Shown here piece by piece: positions 1-9,973 of a DNA stretch of 64,000 bases (positions are counted from its first letter, which is position 1; each line of letters begins with the position of its first letter). Position numbers and translations under genes: made by a program. The notes beneath the pieces are model-generated. The model saw nothing but the letters and a program-made list of their open reading frames with translations, was not told where the DNA came from and did not search any database. Where the stretch lies: positions 51,153-115,152 of the forward strand of contig JAJFFO010000008.1 of the NCBI GenBank assembly GCA_021776615.1, read 5' to 3'. The DNA is from Robiginitomaculum sp. GTDB lineage: Bacteria; Pseudomonadota; Alphaproteobacteria; Caulobacterales; Maricaulaceae.

Positions 1-264
1 TTTTGTGAAGATGTGCACACGCAAAAGGCGATGGCGTATATTTTTGATGTGGATGATCTGGATCAGGTGCCGCTATTACGCGAGACAGGTGTTCGCTATT
101 TTGGCGGTGCCAGTGTCGGCCAGCAAAGTGCTATGCCGACCTTATTACGCACCTTACATGCCAAAAGCGTGTTTTGCCCCAATTGCCTGAATAAGGACAA
201 TTGCGCCCCCCCGCCCGGTCACGCAGTGCCGTGCTCTGATTTCGTGAATCTGGCAAAACTGTAG
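1..264 (+). CDS. C-terminal end of an unrecognised protein (partial)
   Basis: The frame is open from the left edge to a TAG at 262-264, so this is most likely the last 87 residues of a gene that starts outside the window. An internal GTG at 13 could give a short free-standing ORF, but it has no convincing ribosome site. Visible features are a glycine-rich stretch (YFGGASVGQQSAM) and a cysteine cluster (FCPNCLNKDNC) followed by PPPG and another Cys. The cysteine spacing could bind metal, but I do not recognise the family. Confidence 0.5.
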   Translation, partial: FCEDVHTQKAMAYIFDVDDLDQVPLLRETGVRYFGGASVGQQSAMPTLLRTLHAKSVFCPNCLNKDNCAPPPGHAVPCSDFVNLAKL

Positions 265-388
265 AAATTCAAAGCCTCAGACTTTCTATTTTGTAAGGCC
301 GGTTACGGGAGGCACGACCAGCCAGCAAGAAGTCTCGCCGGAGTCTGAAGGTCTTATTGCAGGCTTTATGTATTTACGCACTTACGCG

Positions 389-598
389 TCAGCTTGGTTT
401 ATGAAATAGGTGTCTGGATACTGCAAGTGCAGTCAGCCCGGCCGTTAGTCTAACCAAATCTGCATCTAGTATCATGCCAAGCGACTGAAATTTAAATGAC
501 CTTTCACTCACCATTTCTATGACACCAAAAACCAAGTGAAAGGATACTTGTAAAACCAATATTCCGCCAAAAATCAACAATACCAATCGCATCCACAT
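389..598 (-). CDS. small hydrophobic protein, 69 aa
   Basis: A 69-residue ORF with a strongly hydrophobic N-terminal segment (about residues 4-27, LVLLIFGGILVLQVSFHLVF) and a weaker second one (about 45-62, ADLVRLTAGLTALAVS), so a small inner-membrane protein is possible. It ends convergently with the edge gene and lies alone, with a 438-base gap upstream. No family is recognised and no strong ribosome site is seen; it may be a chance ORF. Confidence 0.35.
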   Translation of the reverse strand: MWMRLVLLIFGGILVLQVSFHLVFGVIEMVSERSFKFQSLGMILDADLVRLTAGLTALAVSRHLFHKPS

Positions 599-1036
599 CC
601 ACCCATGCTACATTTTTATCCAATGCATCTGTGAATACAGCATACTATAAAAGACAATTCAACATATCGGAAATTCCAGAAAACCTAAAATGCGGCAATT
701 CGAACTTTCCCTATTTTTAATAATACCTCATCCGCACCGGTGATGGATAAGTTTGTGTAATCCCGCATTTGCGAAAGCCAGTGCCGATACGACTATGTGG
801 CATCAGAGGATAATTCGTAATAAACCGATGAGTATCACCTGCCCTTGGTTCGGTGTCCCTTAATTGTCCCTTCTATGCCCCTTAGGCGAAGCTTATGCCG
901 CAAAATATGGTGCTTAAATGCCCCTTAATTGTGGCTAAGTGAGGCTTATTGCCCCTGTGAAAATTGCACGCGGACGCGCTTATCCTCGCTTGAACAAAAC
1001 CCGTTATACTGGTGCAATTTGCGTGGTGATGCAGGC
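599..1036. other. intergenic region with a short direct repeat
   Basis: No convincing gene is seen in these 438 bases. The block CCCTTAATTGT occurs twice (857-867 and 922-932), among several further copies of CCCTT. The part at 600-730 is AT-rich and could hold the promoter of the 69-aa ORF. The ends of the two flanking minus-strand genes give no clear terminator. Confidence 0.4.
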
Positions 1037-1399
1037 CTATAGGGCGATGTAATCGCGGGTTCCAGCGGAATAGCAGATTAGCAATTCCACCGGCTTGTCA
1101 CTGGCAGGGTTTTCAATGGCGTGCGGCGTATCGCGGGGTATAAAAACGGTTTCGCCCGCCGGTAAGGTCAATGCCTGTTCGCCCATATGCACAATGCATT
1201 GGCCGTTGAGCACGCTGAGCGCTTCATTGCATTGATGGTGCATATGGCGGTCAGAACAGGCACTCGGATTAATAATCATACGCGCGACAGAAAGCCCGGC
1301 TTCTTGGTGATTAATATCGTCGACTAACCAGTGCATTTGTCCCCAATCAAACCGGGTCAGACGCGGCGTTTCAGCCTTTACAGTCAAGAACCCAGACAT
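1037..1399 (-). CDS. single-domain cupin protein
   Basis: About 120 aa. The double-stranded beta-helix fold is indicated by cupin motif 1 (DRHMHHQCNEALSVLNG, with two spaced His and a Glu as probable metal ligands) and motif 2 (PAGETVFIPRDTPHAIEN). Such proteins bind a metal and act as small isomerases, dioxygenases or sugar/ligand binders; the substrate cannot be told. The start at MSGFLTV overlaps the DUF2155 gene by about 29 bases; a longer in-frame start at 1423 exists. It looks like the last gene of the NDUFA12-mlaD-DUF2155 run. Confidence 0.75.
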   Translation of the reverse strand: MSGFLTVKAETPRLTRFDWGQMHWLVDDINHQEAGLSVARMIINPSACSDRHMHHQCNEALSVLNGQCIVHMGEQALTLPAGETVFIPRDTPHAIENPASDKPVELLICYSAGTRDYIAL

Positions 1400-1796
1400 C
1401 GTATATCGGGTGTTCCAGCGCATTTAAGGCGGGGTTTGAGGCAAACATCCAACCGGAGAAAATTTCCTCATCCTGATCGGCATTGCCGCCGCCATCGGTG
1501 CGCTTGTCAGTGACATTCATGTAGACAAAGACTTCGGGGCGTTCTTCCGGCGGGGTTTTACGGCAATAGTTTACGGCAATATTGAAGGTGCCAAAGCGCA
1601 CGGTTTTGTCGACAGGGACTTCAAAGTCGCGGGTTTCAGCACTGATTTTATCCAAGCCACGCAACACGGCCACCGTGCCGGGCTGCGATGAAAGCAGATC
1701 AATGTCTGCTTCAGAGCCCGCATTTTGGGCGCTGGATGGTGGTGCTATGGCGCAGGCGAGCGGGATAGCGATGAGCATTAACAATAAAAAACGCAT
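1371..1796 (-). CDS. DUF2155 domain protein, secreted
   Basis: About 141 aa from the Met of MRFLLLM, which begins a signal peptide (hydrophobic core to about residue 18, then APPSSAQ). An upstream Met at 1841 would mask the signal. The mature part carries the DUF2155 signature: AVLRGLDKISAETRDFEVPV, FGTFNIAVNYCRKTPPEERP, GWMFASNPALNALEHP and a C-terminal VWVLDC. Two conserved Cys could form a disulfide. The family is alphaproteobacterial, periplasmic and of unknown function, and commonly sits beside mlaD and the NDUFA12 gene as it does here. Confidence 0.85.
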   Translation of the reverse strand: MRFLLLMLIAIPLACAIAPPSSAQNAGSEADIDLLSSQPGTVAVLRGLDKISAETRDFEVPVDKTVRFGTFNIAVNYCRKTPPEERPEVFVYMNVTDKRTDGGGNADQDEEIFSGWMFASNPALNALEHPIYDVWVLDCKG

Positions 1797-1841
1797 GGGC
1801 TCATTTTTCAAAATAGTTGTGGCATTAATATGGCCAGCCAA

Positions 1842-2300
1842 TTAATCCGTTGGTTCTTTCGCAGAACCGTTGGCAAACTGCCCTAAAAGGCCCAATAAGT
1901 CCACTGCGCCTTGCGTATAGGTGAATTCTTCGCCTTCTACGAGAAGTGTCTCTTCAGCCCCCGGTTCAATGGAAATATAGGCTGAGCCCAGTAATCCGTC
2001 GGTGGTGATGGTGGCGGAGGAATCTTCTGGAACCGGGATCCCGGAACGAATGCTCATATCAACGCGTGCGTCATAGGTATTGGTGTCTAGCGATATATCG
2101 CGCACCACACCGACTTTAACACCAGCCATACGAATGTCGGCACCAGAATCAATACCGCCAATCGAGCCAAATTTGGCCGTTAGTGTATAATCCCCGGCGT
2201 TTTTGCCCTCGCCTACGGTTTCGATAGCGTAAAACACAAACATACCCGCTGCGATCAGCACAATCAGGCCGACCAGCGTTTCTACCAATTGTTCTTTCAT
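1842..2300 (-). CDS. mlaD: MlaD-family (MCE) lipid-transport substrate-binding protein
   Basis: 152 aa. One N-terminal membrane anchor (LVGLIVLIAAGMFVFYAI) is followed by a single MCE domain (YTLTAKFGSIGGIDSGADIR, AGVKVGVVRDI, DGLLGSAYISIEPG). In the Mla system MlaD is the periplasm-facing hexameric ring that passes phospholipid between the outer membrane and the MlaFEB ABC transporter. The ATG at 2300 shares a base with the TGA of the upstream NDUFA12 gene (TGATG), so translation is coupled; this decides the start over a Met at 2327. No mlaE, mlaF, mlaB or mlaC is nearby. Confidence 0.88.
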   Translation of the reverse strand: MKEQLVETLVGLIVLIAAGMFVFYAIETVGEGKNAGDYTLTAKFGSIGGIDSGADIRMAGVKVGVVRDISLDTNTYDARVDMSIRSGIPVPEDSSATITTDGLLGSAYISIEPGAEETLLVEGEEFTYTQGAVDLLGLLGQFANGSAKEPTD

Positions 2301-2710
2301 CAGGAATTCGCTCCATCTGGCGACCACGCCTCATAATCGCCGGTGGCGGCAGCACGGGCGCCGCCCTTTGTCAAAGACCCCTTTGGCCGCCACGCATGTA
2401 TGGTGCCGGTGAGATTGGGGTGGTGTTCTTTTTCCCACACTTTGTGCGGCAACGGTGTTTGCGTCGGCGCATCGGCAAATGTGTGGTGCAGCCAGCCATG
2501 CCATTCACTCGGCACGCGCGAGGCATCGGCATAACCGCGATAGACCACCCAGCGGCGCTTCTTGCCGTCATAACTGGGTTGGCGTTCTTCAAAATACTGG
2601 TTGCCATAGTCGTCAGTGCCAATTTTGTGGCCACGGCGCATAATGGTAAGCAGCGTGCCAAACGTGGCGCCGTCCCACCAGGCAAACAATCGTTTGATAA
2701 AAAGCAACAT
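2300..2710 (-). CDS. NADH:ubiquinone oxidoreductase accessory subunit, NDUFA12/B17.2 family
   Basis: 136 aa, usual for the alphaproteobacterial homologues of mitochondrial NDUFA12. Signature segments are WWDGATFGTLLTI, GTDDYGNQYFEER, RRWVVYRGYADASRVP and EWHGWLHHTFADAPT. The protein is a peripheral supernumerary subunit of respiratory complex I on the cytoplasmic side. It is first in the group with mlaD and the DUF2155 gene; none of the core nuo genes is in the window. The start fits the family's N-terminus. Confidence 0.9.
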   Translation of the reverse strand: MLLFIKRLFAWWDGATFGTLLTIMRRGHKIGTDDYGNQYFEERQPSYDGKKRRWVVYRGYADASRVPSEWHGWLHHTFADAPTQTPLPHKVWEKEHHPNLTGTIHAWRPKGSLTKGGARAAATGDYEAWSPDGANS

Positions 2711-2799
2711 ATTCAGATTCGCCTTTAGATTTCTGGGCGACTATGCCGCGCGCTTTCGCCAAGGTAAAGCCATGAAAGCCATTAGGGTCAGGATGTTGA

Positions 2800-3531
2800 T
2801 CACAGGTGTCCGGTGCTGCGCAGACGCTCTATCATACGCTCGCGGGCTTCGGGCAATTGCTTGTCCACCGGCCACAAAACCCGGCGTTCCAAAAAATAAC
2901 CGGTCAGCGCCAGACCCGCTTCCACATCGCCCTTCTCAAATGGTGTGGCAGCAGCGCGCAAAAACCCCGGCAATGTCAATAATTTGTCCAGATAAGGTTG
3001 TGCTGCCTCAGCACTTACCGCCTGGCCGCTGCGCGGACTGACATGGGTAAGGTTTTCTGGCGTACCCGTGGCGGCGCACTGCTCCAACTGCAACCCATAG
3101 CCCAATTCGCGCAATATGCCGGCTTCCCAACGAACATAAAGCGCCGGCCACACGTCAATATGGGCCATTTGTTCCATGAGAATATCAAACGCCTGATATA
3201 TATGCGGCGATGGCTCGCGTTCGGGCAGAGTCAGGCTAGCCATGGCACAGGCCGCGCCAAGACCGCTTAGCGCCAAAGGGTCGTCAAAAAGTGTCGGGGC
3301 GCGGGCGTCGACCAATTCAAGGGTAAACATGCCCAAATGTTCGGAAAGTCTGGCGCGCCATTCAATGTCAACAATATTGCCGGGTTGCAAAACGCCGCGC
3401 AGGCGCTTGCCCGTTGCCCCGCGCACCAGACCGGCATGGCGGCCATGAGAAGGCGTCAACACCTCGACTATGGCGCTGGCCTCGCCGTGTGGCCGTACCA
3501 TCAGCAAGATGGCGCGGTCCGTCCAGTTCAT
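2800..3531 (-). CDS. recO: DNA repair protein RecO
   Basis: 243 aa. RecO works with RecF and RecR to load RecA on SSB-coated gaps and anneals complementary strands. The N-terminal OB-fold region is recognisable (MNWTDRAILLMVRPHGE, then HAGLVRGATGKRLRGVLQPG), followed by the helical domain with LRELGYGLQLEQCAATG. The zinc-binding Cys cluster of many RecO proteins is not evident; only one Cys lies in that loop. The ATG overlaps the stop of era by one base (TAATG). It is the last gene of the rpoZ-recO operon. Confidence 0.93.
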   Translation of the reverse strand: MNWTDRAILLMVRPHGEASAIVEVLTPSHGRHAGLVRGATGKRLRGVLQPGNIVDIEWRARLSEHLGMFTLELVDARAPTLFDDPLALSGLGAACAMASLTLPEREPSPHIYQAFDILMEQMAHIDVWPALYVRWEAGILRELGYGLQLEQCAATGTPENLTHVSPRSGQAVSAEAAQPYLDKLLTLPGFLRAAATPFEKGDVEAGLALTGYFLERRVLWPVDKQLPEARERMIERLRSTGHL

Positions 3532-4484
3532 TATTCGATTTCCAGCCCAAAAAGCGCAAGGTGGGCGCGGTCATGGGACCAGTTTTCGCGCACTTTAACG
3601 TGCAAAAACAAATGTACCTGCCGGTCAAGCATTTCGCTAAGTTCGTGCCGCGCCGCCGCGCCAATCGCCTTAATTACCTGCCCGCCTTTGCCCAACACAA
3701 TTTTGCGCTGACTTTCGCGTTGCACGAAAATGACCTGGCCAATACGTACCGAGCCATTGCGGTGTTCTTCCCAGGTTTCGGTCTCGACGCTGGCTGCATA
3801 TGGCAATTCCTCATGCACTCGCAACATCAATTTTTCGCGGGTGATTTCGGCGGCCAGCAAGCGTGATGGCAAATCGGCGATTTGGTCTTCCGGATAATGC
3901 CATGGCCCGGCGGGCATAGCTTCTGCCAAGGCGGTCTTGAGTTCTTTTAAGCCAAAACCACGGCTGGCACTTATCATGAAAGTATTGTTGTAACATCCTG
4001 TTTCTTCAAAATGTTTTGCCAAAATGAATAATTCTTCTTTTTCCAATTGATCAATCTTGTTGAGGGCCAAATCGGCGCGCAATTCATGTTTTTTTAAGCC
4101 CTCAATAATGCGACCAACGTCCTCAAACGCCTTTTTGTCCTGGGGCTTGGCGGCGGCATTATTCAAAACCCGGGCAAAGGCGGGCGCGTCGATAAGGTGC
4201 ACAATCAAGTCGGCCTCGGCAGCACCATTCCAGGCCGCCTGCACCATGGCACGATCCAAAGCCCGTTTGGGCGAGAATATGCCAGGCGTGTCCACCAGCA
4301 CCACTTGGCTAGCGTCCTCAATCAGCACGCCGCGCACATTAAAGCGGGTGGTTTGCACCTTGTGGGTGACGATAGAGACTTTGGCACCGACCAGAGCGTT
4401 TACAAGGGTGGATTTGCCAGCATTTGGTGCGCCAATAATGGCAGTAAAGCCGCAAGCTTTATTTTCGAGCGATTGCTCAGTCAT
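3531..4484 (-). CDS. era: GTPase Era
   Basis: 317 aa from MTEQSLEN; an ATG 12 bases upstream at 4496 is the alternative. Era binds the 3' end of 16S rRNA and checks small-subunit maturation. GTPase motifs are clear: G1 GAPNAGKST, G3 DTPG, G4 NKID and a G5-like SASRG. The C-terminal KH domain holds GKGGQVIKAIGAAARHEL. The start lies inside the end of rnc, so rnc and era are probably translationally coupled. Confidence 0.96.
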   Translation of the reverse strand: MTEQSLENKACGFTAIIGAPNAGKSTLVNALVGAKVSIVTHKVQTTRFNVRGVLIEDASQVVLVDTPGIFSPKRALDRAMVQAAWNGAAEADLIVHLIDAPAFARVLNNAAAKPQDKKAFEDVGRIIEGLKKHELRADLALNKIDQLEKEELFILAKHFEETGCYNNTFMISASRGFGLKELKTALAEAMPAGPWHYPEDQIADLPSRLLAAEITREKLMLRVHEELPYAASVETETWEEHRNGSVRIGQVIFVQRESQRKIVLGKGGQVIKAIGAAARHELSEMLDRQVHLFLHVKVRENWSHDRAHLALFGLEIE

Positions 4485-5175
4485 GGGTATGTCCATTTTG
4501 TTTCAATATTTCTCGCGCCGCTTGGCGCTCGGCTTCTTGCTTGCTGTTGGCGGTGCCAATCGCCTTTTGGCCTTTGGCTTGCACCTCAACGACAAATTGT
4601 GGCGCATGGTCAGGGCCTTGGCGAGTCTTCAAGGTATAGACTGGCAGCTCGCCACCTTCACTTTGCGCCCATTCCTGCAAATGGCTTTTTGGATCGCGCA
4701 CATTGCCCATCACATCGCGCAAATTTTCGGCCCAATAGGTTTCAAAGAAATGCGAAGCCGCTTCCATGCCACCATCAAGATAAAGCGCGGCCAATACCGC
4801 TTCGCAAACATCACCCAATATCTTGGTTTTGTCGCGTCCACCGCTGCGGGTTTCCGCTTTTGAGAGACGCAAGGCTTCGCCAAGATTAGCCAAACGAGCT
4901 GCATCAGCACAGGTTTCCTTGCGCACCAAAGTGTTCAGGCGCGGTGCCATGTCGCCCTCGTCAAACCCGCGGTTTTCCAAAAACAGAAAGCGCGCGGCCA
5001 ACAAGCCCAGAACCCGGTCACCCAAAAACTCTAAACGTTCGTTATTTGGTGCGTCGCCCCGGCCATCGCCATAGCTTGAATGGGTTAACGCACGCAGCAA
5101 TAGCGCCTTGTCGGTAAAACGGTGGCCAAGGCGTTCTTCAAGGGCAGTTAAGGCTTCTGTTGTTGGTTCGCTCAC
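4477..5175 (-). CDS. rnc: ribonuclease III
   Basis: 232 aa. RNase III cuts double-stranded RNA, including the 30S rRNA precursor. The endonuclease domain has the signature NNERLEFLGDRVLGLL and the second acidic site GDVCEAVLAALYLDGG. The C-terminal double-stranded RNA binding domain begins at about DPKSHLQEWAQ and ends with KQEAERQAAREIL. The frame is open upstream to 5316, but the GTG at 5175 overlaps the lepB stop as GTGA and gives the normal family length, so I take that start. Confidence 0.95.
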   Translation of the reverse strand: MSEPTTEALTALEERLGHRFTDKALLLRALTHSSYGDGRGDAPNNERLEFLGDRVLGLLAARFLFLENRGFDEGDMAPRLNTLVRKETCADAARLANLGEALRLSKAETRSGGRDKTKILGDVCEAVLAALYLDGGMEAASHFFETYWAENLRDVMGNVRDPKSHLQEWAQSEGGELPVYTLKTRQGPDHAPQFVVEVQAKGQKAIGTANSKQEAERQAAREILKQNGHTHD

Positions 5176-5942
5176 CGGTTTTTTCGCAGGCTGACAAATA
5201 CACGCGGGCGGAACTGATACCAGGTCCATGGCCGCGTCAGGCGGAATTTGGGATTCACTGAAAACATAACGGCCTCCCCTCGCCCAACCAGGTTTTGCGC
5301 CGGTGTAAAGCCCCAATCGCGACCATCGAGAGAATTATCGCGATTATCGCCCATCATAAAATAATGCCCCTGTGGGATCTTGTAAGATGGAGTATTATCA
5401 TATTGCCCGCTCGCCGTCATTTTGTTGATGATATAACTATGGCCGTTGGGCATGGTTTCGCGATAACGCGTGACCTGTCTTTGACCACCGCGATGCTCGG
5501 TAATGGTTTCCACGCCAATACGTTCGCGTTCAAGCGCCTGCCCGTTGAGAATGATTTGGCCGTTGCGCATTTGTACGGTATCGCCGGGCAGGCCAATCAG
5601 GCGCTTAATGTAGTCGGTTTTATTATCGCGTGGCCATTTGAACACCACAATATCGCCGCGCTTTGGCTGGCTTGCCAAAATCCGCCCGGAAAACAGATTA
5701 GGGCTGAAAGGCAAGGAATAGCGGCTATAGCCATAGGCGTATTTGGAGGCGATGAGATAATCACCGACAAGCAGTTGCGGACGCATGGATTCGGACGGAA
5801 TGGTGAAGGGCTGATAGAAAACGGTCCGTAACGCCCCGGCAATAATCAGTGCCCAGAATACAATGCGAATGGTCTCGCCCCATTCGCTGGGCTTGGTTTC
5901 CACTTCGGCCCCGCTGCTGCCCGTATTTGTGGTTTTTGTCAT
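5172..5942 (-). CDS. lepB: signal peptidase I
   Basis: 256 aa. Membrane-bound serine peptidase that removes Sec and Tat signal peptides. A cytoplasmic N-terminus is followed by one membrane segment (IRIVFWALIIAGALRTVFY), then the catalytic serine in PSESMRP (Ser52) and the general-base lysine in DYIKRLIGLPGD (Lys113). Box E is GDNRDNSLDGRDWGF. The ATG at 5942 has an AAGG ribosome site; a longer start at 5978 would overlap acpS. The stop overlaps the GTG of rnc. Confidence 0.96.
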   Translation of the reverse strand: MTKTTNTGSSGAEVETKPSEWGETIRIVFWALIIAGALRTVFYQPFTIPSESMRPQLLVGDYLIASKYAYGYSRYSLPFSPNLFSGRILASQPKRGDIVVFKWPRDNKTDYIKRLIGLPGDTVQMRNGQIILNGQALERERIGVETITEHRGGQRQVTRYRETMPNGHSYIINKMTASGQYDNTPSYKIPQGHYFMMGDNRDNSLDGRDWGFTPAQNLVGRGEAVMFSVNPKFRLTRPWTWYQFRPRVFVSLRKNR

Positions 5943-5955
5943 GCGATCAACCTTG

Positions 5956-6357
5956 TTATTGTAACGGTCTGGCTTCAATCACCACAAACGCCTGCGCCAG
6001 TGGGTAATCATCGGTGATGGTCAGATGAATGAGGGCCTGATACCCCTTTGGGGTCAAGGCGTCCAGTCGCGCGGCTGCGCCGCCCAATAAAGCCATGGTC
6101 GGTTGGCCGGACGGCAAATTCACCACGCCCAGCTCCCGCCATGCCACCCCAAAACGCATGCCGGAGCCCAAGGCTTTGGAACATGCCTCTTTGGCGGCAA
6201 AACGCTTGGCGTAGGAAGCCGCCCGTTCTTTGCGCCGGTCTGACTTGGCCCGCTCAATATCGGTAAAAACCCGGTTGGTAAACCGCTCGCCAAAGCGTTC
6301 CAGGGTTTTTTCAATGCGCTTAATATCGCAAAGGTCAGCACCTATTCCCAATATCAT
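5956..6357 (-). CDS. acpS: holo-[acyl-carrier-protein] synthase
   Basis: 133 aa. Transfers 4'-phosphopantetheine from CoA to apo-ACP, activating it for fatty acid synthesis. Family motifs are [15 protein letters not shown] at the N-terminus (the Asp binds Mg) and [15 protein letters not shown] in the middle (the Glu binds Mg). The ATG lies in an ATGA overlap with the pdxJ stop. The pdxJ-acpS-lepB order is standard in alphaproteobacteria. Confidence 0.95.
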   Translation of the reverse strand: MILGIGADLCDIKRIEKTLERFGERFTNRVFTDIERAKSDRRKERAASYAKRFAAKEACSKALGSGMRFGVAWRELGVVNLPSGQPTMALLGGAAARLDALTPKGYQALIHLTITDDYPLAQAFVVIEARPLQ

Positions 6358-7154
6358 GCGCCCCGCCCGCTGCCGCTTCGTGCGGCGACCATTAAGGCAC
6401 GCATTTTGGTGATCGCCTCATGAAAACCAATAAAAATAGCTTCACTGACCAAAAAATGCCCAATGTTAAGCTCACAAATCTCGCCAATAGCGGCAATTGG
6501 CGTCACCGAGTCAAAAGTGAGGCCGTGCCCCGCATGAATTTCCAAACCCTCGCGGGTGCCAAAGGCCGCCGCTGCCCGTAAATCTTCCAAAATACTGGCC
6601 GCCTCGTCCGCATTGCCCTCATTACAGGCTTCCGCATACGCACCAGTATGCAGTTCCACCACCGGCGCCCCCAGGGACAAAGCCGCCTCGATCTGCGCGG
6701 TTGAGGGCTCAATGAATAGTGATACGCGTGAGCCATTGTCCTTCAGCGCCCGGACAAAATGCGCCAGATGATTGTGCTGTCCAGCGGCGTCCAGTCCACC
6801 TTCCGTCGTGCGTTCTTCGCGCTTTTCGGGCACAATACAGGCCGCATGGGGGGCGGCTTTTAGGGCGATCGCAAGCATTTCTTCGGTGGCGGCCATCTCG
6901 AAATTTAGCGGCAAGTCAATTTCCTGCCCCAGACGCTCAACGTCCCGGTCGGTAATATGGCGGCGATCTTCGCGCAAATGTGCTGTGATGCCGTCCGCAC
7001 CAGCCTTGGCGGCAATGTGTGCCGCCTTCACCGGGTCCGGATAATCACCGCCGCGCGCATTACGAATGGTAGCCACATGGTCAATATTCACGCCAAGACG
7101 TAAGCTAGGACGCGGGTCAAGACGGAGGATGTTGTCGTTAGTCGCCCCAGACAT
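6354..7154 (-). CDS. pdxJ: pyridoxine 5'-phosphate synthase
   Basis: 266 aa. Condenses 1-deoxyxylulose 5-phosphate with 3-amino-2-oxopropyl phosphate to pyridoxine 5'-phosphate, the last ring-forming step of vitamin B6 synthesis. The TIM-barrel motifs are [48 protein letters not shown] and [13 protein letters not shown]. The start shares a base with the pyrE stop (TAATG). The extra 14 or so N-terminal residues before LRLGVNIDH are unremarkable. Confidence 0.96.
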   Translation of the reverse strand: MSGATNDNILRLDPRPSLRLGVNIDHVATIRNARGGDYPDPVKAAHIAAKAGADGITAHLREDRRHITDRDVERLGQEIDLPLNFEMAATEEMLAIALKAAPHAACIVPEKREERTTEGGLDAAGQHNHLAHFVRALKDNGSRVSLFIEPSTAQIEAALSLGAPVVELHTGAYAEACNEGNADEAASILEDLRAAAAFGTREGLEIHAGHGLTFDSVTPIAAIGEICELNIGHFLVSEAIFIGFHEAITKMRALMVAARSGSGRGA

Positions 7155-7741
7155 TACGAATTTATATCCCGGCTGCCCGGTTTGCGCGGTGCAATGGCTG
7201 CCAACGCATCTGGTAATTCATCGGGCGCATAGGATGGAAAATCTACCTGCGCCAACGCGATTAACGGCGCGCCGACATCGGCTTTGCCGCCAGAACGGTC
7301 GATTAAGCACGCTTCGGCAATCACCTTGGCACCTAACGCGCCAATTGCCTCAATGCATTCGCGCGATGACAGGCCGGTGGTGACAATGTCCTCGACCACT
7401 AACACCCGCGCTCCCGGTTTTAACGTAAACCCGCGGCGCAGGCTGAAACAGCCCTCCACCCGCTCCACATACATGGCTGGCAAATTCATATGCCGCGCGG
7501 TCTCATAGCCCGGAATAATGCCGCCAACGGCGGGCGAGACAATGGCATCTATCTGACCAAGATTGGCATCAAGCACCTTCTTTGCCAAGGCTTTGCACAA
7601 TTTCTCCGTGCGCTGCGGGTCCATAAAAATGAAAGCCTTTTGTAGAAAAACCGGACTGTGGCGGCCGGAAGACAACACGAAATGGCCCTCCAACAGGGCC
7701 CCGGCTTGGCGAAACTCGTCAAGAACGTCATTGGTGTTCAT
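7154..7741 (-). CDS. pyrE: orotate phosphoribosyltransferase
   Basis: 195 aa. Makes orotidine 5'-phosphate from orotate and PRPP. The PRPP-binding loop is [17 protein letters not shown]; other family segments are [18 protein letters not shown] and [16 protein letters not shown]. The length matches the short form of the enzyme. The start lies 14 bases inside the end of the rsh gene, so the two genes are co-translated or at least co-transcribed. Confidence 0.95.
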   Translation of the reverse strand: MNTNDVLDEFRQAGALLEGHFVLSSGRHSPVFLQKAFIFMDPQRTEKLCKALAKKVLDANLGQIDAIVSPAVGGIIPGYETARHMNLPAMYVERVEGCFSLRRGFTLKPGARVLVVEDIVTTGLSSRECIEAIGALGAKVIAEACLIDRSGGKADVGAPLIALAQVDFPSYAPDELPDALAAIAPRKPGSRDINS

Positions 7742-9971
7742 TACTCAAATCCTCGGTAACATTGCCTGCCCGGGCGCGCTTGGCCTCGACAATACTGTTG
7801 CAGGCCCGCATGGCGGTAACAATATGCGATAAGTGTTTAGCGTCCACCACTTCAACATCAAAATACATTTCAAAAAATCCGGGTGTCCGGGTGAGCGAAC
7901 GCACATCCATAATATTACCCATGGAACGCCCTACCACATCGGCAATCTCTGCCAAGGCGCCCGGTTGGTGAACCACGGTTGCCAAAATCCGCCCAATTGA
8001 TGCCGAAGTTTTGCCGGCTTGCGGGGTCCAGATTAAATCAATCAAATTGTCTTCATCGTCCTCATGCTTTTCCAGGCGCTCGCAATCAATGGTATGCACG
8101 TTGACGCCTATGCCTGGCTCGAACACACCAAGAATACGATCACCCGGCAAGGGGGTGCAGCACCGGCCTAAATGCACTGCCATATGGGGGTCTAGCCCTT
8201 TACCACGCACATAAAAATGTGCCGTCTTATCGCTGATCAATTCGTTTTGGGGCATGGTGTCCGTGCCCTCATCTTTGCGCCCCGGAAATAATGCGTCCAT
8301 CAATTTGTCAGTACGCAACACCCCCCGGCCCACTTGTATATAAAGCTCTACCGTATTCTTCAGACCAAGACGTTTTATCGCCGATTTGAGTGCAACCTTG
8401 CCTTTTAAATTCTCGCGGATCAAAAGCCTTTCCACGAACGCAAACCCCAGTTTTTCGAATTCCTGGCGCTCGACCTCGCGGATGTGACGACGAATGGCCG
8501 AGCGGGCGCGGCCAGTGATTACCATGCCTTCCCATCCATGGGGTGGCTCCTGCACACCGCCGCGAATAATTTCAACGGAATCGCCATTATTGAGCGCGGT
8601 GCGCAATGGCCGCGCGCGACCATTTATCGTTACTCCAACACATTCATCGCCAATAGCCGTGTGTACGGCATAGGCAAAATCCAGGGCTGTGGCCCCGGCA
8701 GGCAGGGAAATCAACCGCCCCTTTGGGGTAAAGGCAAACACCTGATCTTGAAACATTTCCAATTTGGCGTGTTCCAAAAAGTCATCTGGATCGCCACCAA
8801 ATTCGAGAATATCCAATAACGGTTTTAACAGCTCCAGCGGGTCGCCACCGACGGCGCTGTCATACGCGTAACCGCCTTGTTTATAACGCCAATGGGCGGC
8901 AACGCCTTCGTCGGCAATGCGATCCATCTCCTCGGTGCGGATTTGTAATTCCAAGCGCACATTATCTTTGCTGATAACCGTGGTGTGCAAGGATTGATAA
9001 TGGTTGGGCTTTGGCACCGAAATGAAATCGCGAAAGCGTTCCGGCACACAACGCCATGAGGAGTGGATAAGCCCCAACACCCGATAGCAATCTTCCGGTC
9101 GATCAACAATCACCCTAAAGGCATAAACATCGGCAAGCTCATCAAAGGTGATGGCTTGTTTCTCCAGTTTTCGCCAAATCGAAAAAGGGCGTTTTTCACG
9201 ACCAAAAACCCGCGCCTCTATACCGGCGGCCATTACCCGCTCAGAAATGGTTTGCGACACTTGTGCGACTTGCGCCGAGGTGCTTTCGCGCTGGGTTTTC
9301 AGCCTTCGCGTGATGGATACCCATGCTGGCGGGTTGAGATGGCGAAAAGACAGGTCTTCCAAATCAGCGCATATTTTCTGAATCCCGATCCGGCGCGCCA
9401 AGGGGGCATATATATCGGCCGTTTCGCGCGCAATGCGCTCGCGTTTTTCCTTCTTTGAGATAAAATTCAAGGTGCGCATATTGTGCAAACGGTCGGCAAG
9501 TTTGACCAATAAAACCCGCACGTCCTTGGTTATCGCCAATACGAATTTTTGTAAGTTCTCGCCCTGCTGCGTGCGTTCGGAAATTAATTCCAATTGGCCA
9601 AGTTTGGTCACCCCATCAACCAGTTGAGCGACTTCTTCGCCAAATTTCTCGGTCAATTCCTCCAAGGTGGCGTCAGTGTCTTCAACCGTGTCATGAAGGA
9701 GTGCGGTGATGATACTGGCCGGGTCCAGCTTCAAGCCAATCAAAATCAGCGCGACATTGACCGGGTGACCGTAATACGGCTCGCCGGAGGCGCGTAATTG
9801 GTCGCCATGCTTTTCGCGAGCATAGGCGTAGGCTTTGGTTATTTGGGCAGCATCTACAGCGGGATTGTAAGCCCGGATGCGGGCAATCAGATCCTCAGCT
9901 TCGGGTATTCGCACCGGCGCACCGCCTGGCGAGGGCGGCGAAGAATGTGGCGACGGTGTCGCCGTTCCCAT
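7728..9971 (-). CDS. rsh: bifunctional (p)ppGpp synthetase/hydrolase (RelA/SpoT homologue)
   Basis: 747 aa. Makes and degrades the stringent-response alarmone. Domain order: HD hydrolase ([41 protein letters not shown], about residues 50-200), synthetase ([37 protein letters not shown], about 255-380), TGS ([18 protein letters not shown], about 410-470), a conserved helical and Cys region ([12 protein letters not shown]), and a C-terminal ACT domain (about 665-740). Intact catalytic motifs in both halves suggest a bifunctional Rel, the single long RSH typical of alphaproteobacteria. It lies 2 bases after rpoZ. Confidence 0.96.
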   Translation of the reverse strand: MGTATPSPHSSPPSPGGAPVRIPEAEDLIARIRAYNPAVDAAQITKAYAYAREKHGDQLRASGEPYYGHPVNVALILIGLKLDPASIITALLHDTVEDTDATLEELTEKFGEEVAQLVDGVTKLGQLELISERTQQGENLQKFVLAITKDVRVLLVKLADRLHNMRTLNFISKKEKRERIARETADIYAPLARRIGIQKICADLEDLSFRHLNPPAWVSITRRLKTQRESTSAQVAQVSQTISERVMAAGIEARVFGREKRPFSIWRKLEKQAITFDELADVYAFRVIVDRPEDCYRVLGLIHSSWRCVPERFRDFISVPKPNHYQSLHTTVISKDNVRLELQIRTEEMDRIADEGVAAHWRYKQGGYAYDSAVGGDPLELLKPLLDILEFGGDPDDFLEHAKLEMFQDQVFAFTPKGRLISLPAGATALDFAYAVHTAIGDECVGVTINGRARPLRTALNNGDSVEIIRGGVQEPPHGWEGMVITGRARSAIRRHIREVERQEFEKLGFAFVERLLIRENLKGKVALKSAIKRLGLKNTVELYIQVGRGVLRTDKLMDALFPGRKDEGTDTMPQNELISDKTAHFYVRGKGLDPHMAVHLGRCCTPLPGDRILGVFEPGIGVNVHTIDCERLEKHEDDEDNLIDLIWTPQAGKTSASIGRILATVVHQPGALAEIADVVGRSMGNIMDVRSLTRTPGFFEMYFDVEVVDAKHLSHIVTAMRACNSIVEAKRARAGNVTEDLSNEHQ

Positions 9972-9973
9972 CT